A DNA stretch of 35,113 nt, from positions 1-35,113 of the forward strand of contig DRHF01000072.1 of NCBI GenBank assembly GCA_011049715.1, in the 5' to 3' direction. The position numbers and the translations under genes are program-made. Position 1 is the first letter of the stretch; each line of letters opens with the position of its first letter. This DNA is from Desulfobacterales bacterium. GTDB lineage: Bacteria > Desulfobacterota > Desulfobacteria > Desulfobacterales > UBA2156. Below the pieces are notes generated by a model. The model was given only the letters and a program-made list of their open reading frames with translations, made no database searches and was not told the DNA's origin. Shown here piece after piece: positions 24,513 through 32,945 of this stretch.

Positions 24513-26066
24513 CTACTTATGCTTCAATCCGTCGATGCGGGAGTTGACAATAAAATAAGGCTCGTATTCTACTTCTTCAGGCCAATTCCGGTAATAGCGC
24601 ATCACCTGCGTTTTCAGTTCGTCCATCGCCTGGACCTTTCCGCGCTCTGTTTCCGTCCGTGGCCGCGAGGCGGCTTTGGCAAGACGCTCCCCGATGACCT
24701 CCTCATCCAAAGTCAAAAGACGACCCGATTCAACGACGATTTTCCCGTTAACGATGACGGTGTGGACATGGCTGCCCTTACCGCGATAAAGCAGGGTATC
24801 GATGGGATCGTGGGCGAGGTCTACAAATGGCCGGCACATTTCATCGTAATCCAGCAAAACCATATCGGCGTATCGATTCGGTTCCAACCGCCCAATCTCG
24901 TCCCGATAGCCGATCAGACCGGCACCGATTTCAGTACCCATTTGCAGGACCTGGCGGGCACTCAAATAAGGCGAGTCCAATTCCTGCGACGCGATCCGTT
25001 GCAGTAAATAGCAGATCTTCATCTCCTGGATAAAATCTTCATCGTCGTTGATGCCCTTGCTGTCGATGCCGATTCCAACCCGCACGCCGGCCTGAAGCAT
25101 GTGAAAGGCGGGTGCAATGCCATTTCGGACCCTCAGATTACAGGAAGGATGGTGGGTAACGCCGGTATCGGTTTGTGCCAGAAGATTGATATCCGATTCG
25201 GTGGGATAAACACAGTGGCCGATCACAACATTTGGACCCAAAAGTCCCAGATCATTCATATATTCGATCAAGGTCTTGCCAAAAAATTTCAAAGGGTAAA
25301 GTTTTTGGAAAATGGTCTGAAGCGCATGGGTGTGGATAAAAATACCTAGCCGTTCGGCCGCATGACGGATTTCCAGCAGCAACTCTTTTGTGGTCCATTG
25401 CGGGGATACCGGACCGAGCCCGATTCGGCTCATGGAACCGTGGTATTGTGAATGCAGATCAGACACAACACGGACATAATTATCGGCAGTCAGAGATCCG
25501 GCCGGGCGGGGGGCTGTAAGGATATTCCTTGATTTTTCAGATAACCCCTTAAGAACCCGGTCGTTATCTCCGTAAACATAAGGGTTGTTATTTGAAATTG
25601 CCGGACAGAACAACACGCGCAAACCGGCATCTCGATAAGCGTTCAGAAGATCTTCATACTTTTTTTCATAGCCGGTGGTATCCGGAAGGAGCATGTTGTG
25701 CATGGTTCCGGTTACACCGGACCTTAATAATCTGGCGGCTGAGTAAGCAACATCTTCATAGGTGGGCAATGGAATGAATTTGTCATAGGTATCAAATCGC
25801 CAGGTCTCCAGGGTGTTATCAAGCGCGCCGCGCTGAAAATCGGACAATCCTTTCCCGTGAGTATGCGCATTTATCAGACCGGGTATACATAGGAATTGTT
25901 TTCCACCGATTATTTTTGCGTCTGGATACCGGGTTGCAAGTTCCGCGTAAGGACCGATGTCGTGAATGAACTCACCCGCAATGGCCACTGCGCCGTTTAC
26001 AACAGCCGGTTGATCATGAGCAGCCACCAACTGGCCGGCATGAACTAATATTGTCACCTCAAGCAT
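24513..26066 (-). CDS. Amidohydrolase of the SsnA/chlorohydrolase/cytosine-deaminase type
   Basis: A 517-residue mononuclear-metal amidohydrolase of the deaminase/chlorohydrolase branch (relatives: SsnA, guanine deaminase, TrzN/AtzB). Metal ligands: His68 and His70 (NAHTHGKG), His247 (IHTHALQ; His245 precedes it), His284 (VIGHCV) and Asp335 (GIDSKG). In relatives the motif is HxxE, where Glu activates water; here the position is Gln250 (HALQ), an unusual change. Length is slightly above the usual 440-480 because of a longer C-terminus. The start has GGAG 7 bases upstream. It follows the DUF169 gene by 48 bp. It may deaminate or dehalogenate a ring or hydrolyse an amidine; an altered mechanism is possible. 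Confidence 0.83.
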   Translation of the reverse strand: MLEVTILVHAGQLVAAHDQPAVVNGAVAIAGEFIHDIGPYAELATRYPDAKIIGGKQFLCIPGLINAHTHGKGLSDFQRGALDNTLETWRFDTYDKFIPLPTYEDVAYSAARLLRSGVTGTMHNMLLPDTTGYEKKYEDLLNAYRDAGLRVLFCPAISNNNPYVYGDNDRVLKGLSEKSRNILTAPRPAGSLTADNYVRVVSDLHSQYHGSMSRIGLGPVSPQWTTKELLLEIRHAAERLGIFIHTHALQTIFQKLYPLKFFGKTLIEYMNDLGLLGPNVVIGHCVYPTESDINLLAQTDTGVTHHPSCNLRVRNGIAPAFHMLQAGVRVGIGIDSKGINDDEDFIQEMKICYLLQRIASQELDSPYLSARQVLQMGTEIGAGLIGYRDEIGRLEPNRYADMVLLDYDEMCRPFVDLAHDPIDTLLYRGKGSHVHTVIVNGKIVVESGRLLTLDEEVIGERLAKAASRPRTETERGKVQAMDELKTQVMRYYRNWPEEVEYEPYFIVNSRIDGLKHK

Positions 26067-26114
26067 ACTTGTACTCCACGCTCCAACAAGCTACAGTCTC
26101 GCTTCAGCGGGGTC

Positions 26115-27011
26115 TTAATTTTCCTCGCACCGGTTTCTCTTTTCCAATGGCTGATTCCGGTAAGGGCCCTCATAGGGAACTTTCATCCAGTCCCTTTCCT
26201 CATTCGGGGGTTCTTCACCATACAAAGGATATAATGTACTGAAATCGAATTCAGCCCATTCCTCCAAATTCCGACAAATCTCCGGTAACAGCTCGGTGGG
26301 GATCGATAGACATATCTCCGTAGGGCTAACCGCCATTAAGCCAAATACACCACGGCATCCAAGCGTATATCGGATCTCTCCGCTCAGATAGGCATGGATC
26401 CAGCTTGCGGAACACGTTCCGGGTCCTGTTATCCCCTCAACCACCCCCCCCCTGTAGTGAATCGAAGCTCGAACTACATAGGTACATGTTTTCGGATCTG
26501 CAATGATGGTGACGACATCCGGGTCAAAAGGACTTTTCGATAACGGAGCGCAGCAAAAGTATTTTACTGTGCCGGGGGCGATGTTCCGATATTTTTCTTT
26601 GACTCTTCGAGCAGCCGTGGGAGAACCATAGATGGACGGTTTTCCGTCTTTTCGACGGGACCAGCTGTACCCTGATGCGAGATTTGGCGGCGGTTCGCCC
26701 AATCCGATATATGAATAACCAGCGCAAATATCATCAATATGATCAACGTCCAATATAAAAGTCTCGCCATGCAACCTGGATCGTTGCATGAACTGGCAGT
26801 GCACGAGTTTTAGAGCGCCGGCATAGGGTTCGGTGTCGTGGGGAGGCTCCATCGTCCAAGCAAGGGCAATCGGATCACCCTTAAATTTCAAATTTTCTTT
26901 AAGGCTTTTAGCCATTCTCTTCAGAGGCCAATCATAGTATTTACGTTTATACGGATCTTTGGATACGCTTTGTTTTTCTCCCTCATTTATTTTATCTTGA
27001 CGTTCGACCAT
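26115..27011 (-). CDS. DUF169 family protein (block B copy)
   Basis: A 298-residue second DUF169 protein. Compared with the block A copy it has an extra N-terminal lysine-rich stretch (about 25 residues) and an extra C-terminal tail. The shared cysteines are C72, C96, C200 and C219 (LVHCQF, DDICAG, GPGTCSA, LGCRG), with extra Cys153-154 and Cys176. No signal peptide or membrane segment is seen. AAGGAG lies 8 bases before the start. It is 25 bp after the hydroxylase large subunit and 48 bp before the SsnA-type gene, so it is embedded in the operon. Function unknown; a redox or metallo-cofactor role is inferred from the Cys pattern and neighbours. Confidence 0.8.
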   Translation of the reverse strand: MVERQDKINEGEKQSVSKDPYKRKYYDWPLKRMAKSLKENLKFKGDPIALAWTMEPPHDTEPYAGALKLVHCQFMQRSRLHGETFILDVDHIDDICAGYSYIGLGEPPPNLASGYSWSRRKDGKPSIYGSPTAARRVKEKYRNIAPGTVKYFCCAPLSKSPFDPDVVTIIADPKTCTYVVRASIHYRGGVVEGITGPGTCSASWIHAYLSGEIRYTLGCRGVFGLMAVSPTEICLSIPTELLPEICRNLEEWAEFDFSTLYPLYGEEPPNEERDWMKVPYEGPYRNQPLEKRNRCEEN

Positions 27012-27036
27012 TTTAACTTCTCCTTAAAAGGAAATC

Positions 27037-29345
27037 TTATATTTTTTTGTTGCCGGTTTTCTCTTCAAAGGCATCCAGAATCTTGTCGGCTGTAATCGGC
27101 AGCTCTCGAATTCTCACACCGACGGCATCATAAATCGCATTGGCAATAGCAGCCGCCGTAGGTATGAGTCCTGCCTCCCCAATACCTTTAGCGCCAAAAG
27201 GTCCTTCCGGGTCATCGGTTTCGATCAAAATGCTGGTAACTTTCGAAACATCCATGGTTGTGGGCAAATTATAGGCCGTCAATTTGGGATTCTTAACAAC
27301 GCCCTTTTCCCAAATAACCTGCTCGGTAAGCGCAAAGCCTATACCCTGGGAAATCGATCCTTCCAGCTGCCCTTCGATTGCCATGGGGTTATAATGGCCT
27401 TGCCCACATCGTGGGCCGCAACCACACGGAGGACTGTTACTTGGCCGGTATCGGTGTCCACCTCCACCTCGGCGACTTGGGTACCAAAAGCATAAGTGGG
27501 ACAAGGATTCCCATGGCCGGTGGCCAGGTCCACCATCTCACTGACCGGATCGGTGTAGCAGGCACTTGCAATCACCGGTACACCCATCGGAAAGGCTGAG
27601 GCATTTTCGTGCATTGTTTTGGAAGCCGCCTGTGCAATGGTGACAAACTTCGCCGGTTGTGATTTAACAAAAATCCTGCCTTGGACTGAACCCAATTTTT
27701 CAACGGGCACCCCCAGAATAGAAGCCGCCCGGCTCTGCAGCTGGCGTTTGGCATCTTCTGCCGCCAGTTTCACAGCGTTTCCGCCCAAAAATGTCTCCCG
27801 TGAGCCCCGTGCGCCCAGGGCAACCGGTGCGATACCCGTATCGCCGGAGTGAACCCGCACATCCGCCACTGGAATCCCGATAACCTCGGCTGCAATGAGG
27901 GCGAGTGTCGTTTTAGATCCTTGCCCCACATCCGGAACACCGGTAATCAGGTCTACAGATCCATCATATTCCACCTTGATAAAAGCGGAAGAAAAATTGC
28001 CGCCATGTGCCCAAGCGCCACCCCCACCTGAATGGACAAAGCATGCCATGCCGATACCGTGCTTATTAGATCTCCCACGCTTGTCTTCCCAACCGGCCGC
28101 GGATGCACCGCGGTTGAGACTCTCCGTCAGACCGCAGCTGGTGATCCGTGCGCCACTTACTGCTACATCGCCTTCATGGCATGCATTCATAATTCTAAGT
28201 TCAAGGGGATCGATGCCGAGCTCCTCCGCGATCTCATCCATTTGCGATTCTATGGCAAATGTGATTTGAGGGTTTCCATAACCCCGAAACGCACCGCCAT
28301 AGACTTTGTTGGTAAACACCACCTTGGCATCCATCTTTGCGCATGGAATGCGATAGCAGTGATCAATCCTGCTTAACGCGTGGCCGGTAATCGTAATGCC
28401 CTGGTCATGATAAGCACCGGCATCGGTTAAAATATCGGCGTGGCATACCATGATGCGACCGTTGGATTTCATCCCGGTCTTCAATGTCATAATCATCGGA
28501 TATCTTGAGCGGTCGGTGGTAAATTCCTCGATGCGATCTTTTATAAGACGAACCGGCCGTTTTGTTTTAAGCGCGAGCATGGCGCATATGAGATCAATGG
28601 GATCTGACGACTGACGGCTTCCGAAACCTCCACCGACATGAGCTATTCGCACGCGAATTTTACCGACCGGAAAATTTAGAACCATACTTAACATTTCACG
28701 CAACACATGGGGAATTTGTGTGGTAGACCAGATCGTCAGCCGGCCATAGGCATCCACTTTCGCTAATACCCCGCGGGTTTCCAGGCAACAATGGGCCGCA
28801 GCATTTGTTATGTAGCTTGATTCGAATATTTTGTCAGAGGCTGCAAAACCTTCAGCTACATCGCCAAACTCTTTATGGATTTCTCCGGCGATATTTCCAG
28901 GGCTATCGTCGTGGATTAAAGGAGCGCCTGGTTTGAGCGCTTCTTCCGAATCGAAAACAGCCGGAAGTGGTTCCAAGTCCACTTTAATTGAGGAACAGGC
29001 TTCTTGGGCGGATTCTTGGCTTTCAGCGGCAACAGCCGCAATATCGTCCCCTATGAATCGAACCTTGTCTGACACCAAACATTCTTTATTGGCCACTCCC
29101 ATGTAAAAGCCGACACATGCGGTTGGGGAATCCAATGAAGTAATTATGGCTTTAACTCCGGGAACACGTTCAGCCTTACGCGTATCGATATTTAGAATTC
29201 GGCCATGGGCGATCGTGCTTCTCAATATTGCCCCGTAAAGCATATTGGGAAATTTAAGGTCAGGTAGAAATTGAGCCCTCCCCGTCACCTGTTCAACGGC
29301 ATCGATTCTAGATGTTCTTTTACCGATTGCGTTAAATTCCATCAT
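27037..29345 (-). pseudogene. Xanthine dehydrogenase-family molybdopterin large subunit (block B), frameshifted
   Basis: Two frames form one large subunit of about 768 residues, close to the block A homologue (761). The first frame (29345 down to about 27392) has the blocks GGGFGSRQSSDP, GAFRGYGNPQITFA and GQGSKTTLALIAAEVIG. At 27391-27392 two extra bases (or one lost base) shift the frame inside GKAINPMAIEGQLEG. The second frame (to 27037) has the catalytic loop GAKGIGEAGLIPTA. As read, the product lacks the catalytic Glu and would be inactive. It starts with an ATGA overlap with the 2Fe-2S subunit gene. The subunit order here is FAD, 2Fe-2S, large, unlike block A. A sequence error is a real alternative to decay, since the neighbours look intact. 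Confidence 0.85.
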
Positions 29346-29827
29346 TTGGGTATTCCATCTCCACCACGCATGGCTTTACTAGCGGCCATCACCGCCTCAA
29401 TTATCTTTGTATATCCCGTGCACCTGCATATGTTACCGGCCAGTCTGAGTCGTACCTCATCTTCTGAAGGGTTTGGATCTCTATTGAGAAGGGCGATCGT
29501 CGACATCACCATTCCGGGCGTACAAAAACCGCATTGGATCGCCCCGTGGTCAACAAATGCACGCTGCACAGGGTGTAATCCGCCATCTTTAGATAATCCT
29601 TCAATTGTTAAGACGGAACTCCCATCAAGCTCACCCGAAAGCACCAGACATGAGTTGCAGGCCCGCCCATCTAAAATGATGGTACAGGCACAGCAGTCTC
29701 CCATCTCACAGCCACGTTTAGTTCCGGTCAAATTGAGTTCACTGCGGAGCACATCAAGAAGTGTCCAGTGAGGTTCAGCTGTCAACCGAACAGTTTCGCC
29801 ATTTACTTTAAATTGGACCTTTTGCAT
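29342..29827 (-). CDS. Xanthine dehydrogenase-family 2Fe-2S subunit (block B)
   Basis: A 161-residue small subunit. Cluster ligands are C40, C45, C48 and C60, and C99, C102, C134 and C136, the same positions as in block A; Cys46 makes an unusual CC pair (GDCCAC). Gln98 is present. The start at 29827 avoids overlap with the FAD subunit gene; GAGGA lies about 11 bases upstream. The stop overlaps the large-subunit start (ATGA). Confidence 0.92.
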   Translation of the reverse strand: MQKVQFKVNGETVRLTAEPHWTLLDVLRSELNLTGTKRGCEMGDCCACTIILDGRACNSCLVLSGELDGSSVLTIEGLSKDGGLHPVQRAFVDHGAIQCGFCTPGMVMSTIALLNRDPNPSEDEVRLRLAGNICRCTGYTKIIEAVMAASKAMRGGDGIPK

Positions 29828-29832
29828 TAATG

Positions 29833-30717
29833 TCAAATTCCTCTTGCCTGTGTGGCTCTTTTCCAAGCCTGTTTCAATACCCGCTGGGTCAAAATCCTTA
29901 CTATCTTCAATCGATAATCTTTCGTACTTCTAAAATCTGTTATCGGTTTGGCCGCAGCGATGGCCAAGTTGGAAATTTTTTCAAGGGATTGTTTAGTCAA
30001 ACCGTCATTTGACAAAATCGTTTCTGCTTCCAGAATCCGGATAGGCGTCGGTGCAACTGCTCCCAGTACAAGACTGGCAGACTTGATCCGGTTTGCACCG
30101 TTTATCGCTATTTTTGCTGCAATTGATACGATAGCCACGTTCATGGCCCGGCGTTTACCGAGCTTTAAAAACGCGGTTCCGGTATTCGAAGGTGGTTTGG
30201 GGATTTTTAATGATTTGACCAACTCGCCGGTTTTTAATACGGTTTGTCCGGGGCCGACCAAAAAATCTTCAACAAGAAGAAGTTTTGGTTCTTCTGATCC
30301 GACAATTTCCACCCGGGCGTCCATGGCGATCAGCATCGGTGCCATATCCGCAGCCGGAGATGCCCGACAGACGTTTCCCACGACTGTCCCACGGTTTCTC
30401 ACCTGCTCGGACCCAATATTTCGCGCGGTGATTGATAGCCCTGACCAGTCCTTTTGCCCCGCGGCCCAATACTCCAGTTCGGCCAATTTGACGGCTGCGC
30501 CCAAGCTAAGCTCTCCATTGGTGCCGATGGACAATTGAGATAGTTCAGGGATGGATTTGATATCAACCAACAGCTGAGGACGGGATTGGCCCTGTTTCAT
30601 TTCAACAAAGATATCTGTCCCGCCTGCTAAAACCTTTACGCCATTTTCTTCTGTTGATAAAATTCGGATTGCTTCGTTTAAATTTTTTGCTCGAATGTAT
30701 TCAAAGCGGGGCAGCAT
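29833..30717 (-). CDS. Xanthine dehydrogenase-family FAD-binding subunit (block B)
   Basis: A 294-residue medium subunit. FAD contacts are in VLAGGTDIFVEMK (residues about 30-42) and GTVVGNVCRASPAAD (about 109-123). GGAGG lies 5 bases before the start at 30717. It starts 23 bp after the XRE-cupin regulator stop, so the regulator appears to be the first gene of the block B operon. Confidence 0.92.
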   Translation of the reverse strand: MLPRFEYIRAKNLNEAIRILSTEENGVKVLAGGTDIFVEMKQGQSRPQLLVDIKSIPELSQLSIGTNGELSLGAAVKLAELEYWAAGQKDWSGLSITARNIGSEQVRNRGTVVGNVCRASPAADMAPMLIAMDARVEIVGSEEPKLLLVEDFLVGPGQTVLKTGELVKSLKIPKPPSNTGTAFLKLGKRRAMNVAIVSIAAKIAINGANRIKSASLVLGAVAPTPIRILEAETILSNDGLTKQSLEKISNLAIAAAKPITDFRSTKDYRLKIVRILTQRVLKQAWKRATQARGI

Positions 30718-30740
30718 GCCGTCCTCCCGTTAATATGAGG

Positions 30741-31322
30741 TTATAACCAGGGAGGGGTAGTAACCCAAATCGCCCGGGCCTCTTTGTCTCCATTATTTTC
30801 CCATCGGTGCGAAATCGAACTGTCATAATAGACACTATCACCTGCCTCCAATATGATTTCTTGATCACCTACGACCCCTGCAAACGTGCCTTCCAATACC
30901 AAACCACACTCTTCACCTTCATGGTCATATCGTTCTTCAACCTTTGTTCCGGGTGGATAGATGAGATACATAAATTCGACTTTATGGTGAAGATCCGGGC
31001 ATAACATTTCCATGGTTGTTCCCCAGGGCATGAATACCTTCTTCCGTTGTTGTTTTCTGACAACGGCAATAAATCCTGAGTTCCGGCTTTCCTTTTCTCT
31101 GTCTTTATGGCCGTCGTTGGGAAGATGATCGTCAGAAAACAGGCTCGACATTGTAACACCGAATGTCTTACTGAGCTTCTGGAGGGTTGTGACCCTTGGC
31201 GTTGAAATATCGCGTTCAAGCTGACTCAACACACCCGTTGAGAGTCTTGATTTTTGAGCCAGTTGTTCCAAGGTCATATGCTGCTGTTTTCTCAGGGTTT
31301 TTATTTTCAGCCCAATTTTCAT
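30741..31322 (-). CDS. XRE-family transcriptional regulator with C-terminal cupin domain
   Basis: A 193-residue regulator. The helix-turn-helix occupies about residues 5-60 (MTLEQLAQKSRLSTGVLSQL and TPRVTTLQKLSKTFGV), and a cupin sensor domain follows (YLIYPPGTKVEERYDHEGEE to GDSVYYDSSISHRWENNG), with His/Glu positions typical of a ligand or metal pocket. The architecture matches PuuR-like regulators of amine and amino-acid catabolism. The start at 31322 is chosen because GGAGGG lies about 10 bases upstream. It heads the minus-strand block B operon and is divergent from the methyltransferase/ABC genes, so it may control both directions. Confidence 0.9.
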   Translation of the reverse strand: MKIGLKIKTLRKQQHMTLEQLAQKSRLSTGVLSQLERDISTPRVTTLQKLSKTFGVTMSSLFSDDHLPNDGHKDREKESRNSGFIAVVRKQQRKKVFMPWGTTMEMLCPDLHHKVEFMYLIYPPGTKVEERYDHEGEECGLVLEGTFAGVVGDQEIILEAGDSVYYDSSISHRWENNGDKEARAIWVTTPPWL

Positions 31323-31503
31323 GTCTAAAGCCCTCCCTTTGAACCGAAACCGCAACCGCATTCCTCCAGCCTGTCAGAGCGCAACGAAGATCTCGACATT
31401 CGGGGCTGTAAGGTTCTTCAAACGCCGAAGCATTCAATTTTATTCATTTATTTAAAATATTTCATATTGTCAATAAATCTTTTCATTTTACTGAAATTTT
31501 TTC

Positions 31504-31533
31504 TTGACATGTTTGCGGTATTATTTATATGAT
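31504..31533 (+). promoter_or_regulatory. Candidate sigma70-type promoter
   Basis: TTGACA at 31504-31509 and TATGAT at 31528-31533 with an 18-base spacer, pointing toward the methyltransferase gene about 290 bp downstream. The -35 is a perfect consensus match and the -10 matches 5 of 6 bases. Confidence 0.45.
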
Positions 31534-31711
31534 AGAGATAATGGCTAAGATTGATCCGCCATTAATTTCATTTTTTATTTCAATGAACAAGGTGCGGTCT
31601 GTGGTAGATTTGAGCCACTGAATACGGATCAGAATTATCCTGAAAACTTTCCCCCATGATCGGTACTTAAGTTTAAATCTATGGTTTTTAGTTGCAAAAT
31701 ATTTTTTTTCC

Positions 31712-31726
31712 TTCCATATAATGGAA
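31712..31726. promoter_or_regulatory. Palindrome TTCCATATAATGGAA, possible operator
   Basis: A perfect 6+3+6 palindrome, about 95-110 bp upstream of the methyltransferase start and downstream of the candidate promoter. The position suits a repressor site. The binding protein is not known; the divergent XRE-cupin protein is one candidate. Confidence 0.35.
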
Positions 31727-31821
31727 AATGGCCTGTGGATTAAAGCTTTACAACAATCCGATCCGCCGCTTTATTTTTTTCAATCTCTTTTTGTCCGGTC
31801 CGTCCGGGTAGAGGTGCAAAA

Positions 31822-32835
31822 TTGAAAGAACTCAGTTACAAGGAAAGATTCCTCAGATCATTGCGCCTGGAATCTGTTGACCGTGTGCCGATGCCCGCCT
31901 TTTGTACCCATCCACTGGTCGAATTAATGGAGCAAACAGCCTTATCCGCTCCGGACATCCATTATAAACGGGATGATATGGTGAAATTCGCCTTGGCTGC
32001 CTATGAGATTCTTGGGCTGGAAGGGGTAAGACTGCCCACCGATGGTGCCTTTGAAGCTGAAGCGATCGGCTGTCCCATTGATATTGGCGCGATGGATCGA
32101 AATCCATCTATCGCCAATCATCCTTTCAAATTGGACGATATCCGGATTCCGAATGATTTTTTGTCAAAGGAGAGAATACCGATTTACCTGGAAGCTGTTA
32201 AAACAGTTAAACGCCAGGTCGGAGATGATATTCCTGTCACTGCCCATTTTCAGGGACCGCTAACGATGGCCAGCCAAATGATAGGTGCGGAAACGTTTCT
32301 GTTCGGACTCACGGATAAAGAAAAGGAGATCAAAGCCCTGCTGGATATCGTGACCGGAATTTGTATCAAAATGGGCAATGCATTAAATGAGGCAGGGGCG
32401 GATATCCTGCAGCTTCCTGACGGAATGGCCACCTCGGAGATAATTAGTCCCCAGATGTTTGAAGAGTTTGTTCAGCCCTGTTTTCAAAAAATACTGCGGA
32501 GTATACCCTGTCCTGTTGTTTTGCATATTTGCGGAAACACAACGCCGATTCTGCCATTGTTAAAAGAAATGGGAGCCGCCGGATTCTCCTTTGATGTGAA
32601 AGTCAGCGTTTCAGATGCCAAAAAAATTCTTGGTGCAAAGATGTCCCTTATTGGAAACATTTCAACCCAGGAGACACTGCTTCATGGAAACAAGGATGAT
32701 GTTCACCGAGAATGTTTAGCGGCTATCCGAAGTGGCATAAACGTCTTGGCCCCCAGCTGCGGGTTTGCCCCCCACACGCCACTTGAGAATATCAAAGAGA
32801 TGATAAACACGGCCAAAGGCACCTCAGGCCGCTGA
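31822..32835 (+). CDS. MtaA/CmuA-like methyltransferase (uroporphyrinogen decarboxylase superfamily)
   Basis: A 337-residue protein of the MtaA/CmuA branch, which moves a methyl group from a corrinoid protein to a thiol or folate acceptor, rather than a true HemE. The zinc ligands of the branch are in place: His235 and Cys237 (VLHICGN) and Cys313 (APSCGFAPHTP). The N-terminal start KERFLRSLRLESVDRVP is typical. The start is TTG, with GAGGTG 7 bases upstream. No corrinoid protein or substrate-specific MtaB/MttB-type partner is in the window. It is followed 110 bp later by an ABC transporter. Demethylation of a methylated amine or similar compound is a possible role (inference). Confidence 0.82.
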   Translation: MKELSYKERFLRSLRLESVDRVPMPAFCTHPLVELMEQTALSAPDIHYKRDDMVKFALAAYEILGLEGVRLPTDGAFEAEAIGCPIDIGAMDRNPSIANHPFKLDDIRIPNDFLSKERIPIYLEAVKTVKRQVGDDIPVTAHFQGPLTMASQMIGAETFLFGLTDKEKEIKALLDIVTGICIKMGNALNEAGADILQLPDGMATSEIISPQMFEEFVQPCFQKILRSIPCPVVLHICGNTTPILPLLKEMGAAGFSFDVKVSVSDAKKILGAKMSLIGNISTQETLLHGNKDDVHRECLAAIRSGINVLAPSCGFAPHTPLENIKEMINTAKGTSGR

Positions 32836-32945
32836 ACCTTTTTTATCTCAATAAACGGTGGATGCGTATCAGGTCAATTACAGGACGAAGTTCGAGCAAA
32901 CATTGTCAGATCTTTGTCCGAAACTTTTTTTAAGGAATAAAACAT

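Larger units (their letters stand above)
31323..31821. other. Divergent regulatory region
   Basis: A 499-bp gene-free region between the XRE-cupin gene (minus) and the methyltransferase gene (plus), AT-rich in the middle (31436-31500). It holds a plus-strand promoter candidate and a palindrome listed separately. On the minus strand, TTGACA (complement of 31468-31473) could be a -35 box for the regulator operon, but the -10 is poor. No small gene is convincing here. Confidence 0.5.

Noticed and set aside
24450-25007. Plus-strand open frame of 185 codons
   Set aside because: Antisense to the SsnA-type amidohydrolase; composition reflects the opposite-strand codons.
29948-30538. Long plus-strand open frame of 196 codons
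   Set aside because: Lies entirely antisense to the clearly recognised FAD subunit gene; no recognisable protein and no suitable ribosome site.
31822-32835. Uroporphyrinogen decarboxylase (hemE)
   Set aside because: The His-x-Cys and distal Cys zinc ligands are those of MtaA/CmuA methyltransferases, not HemE.
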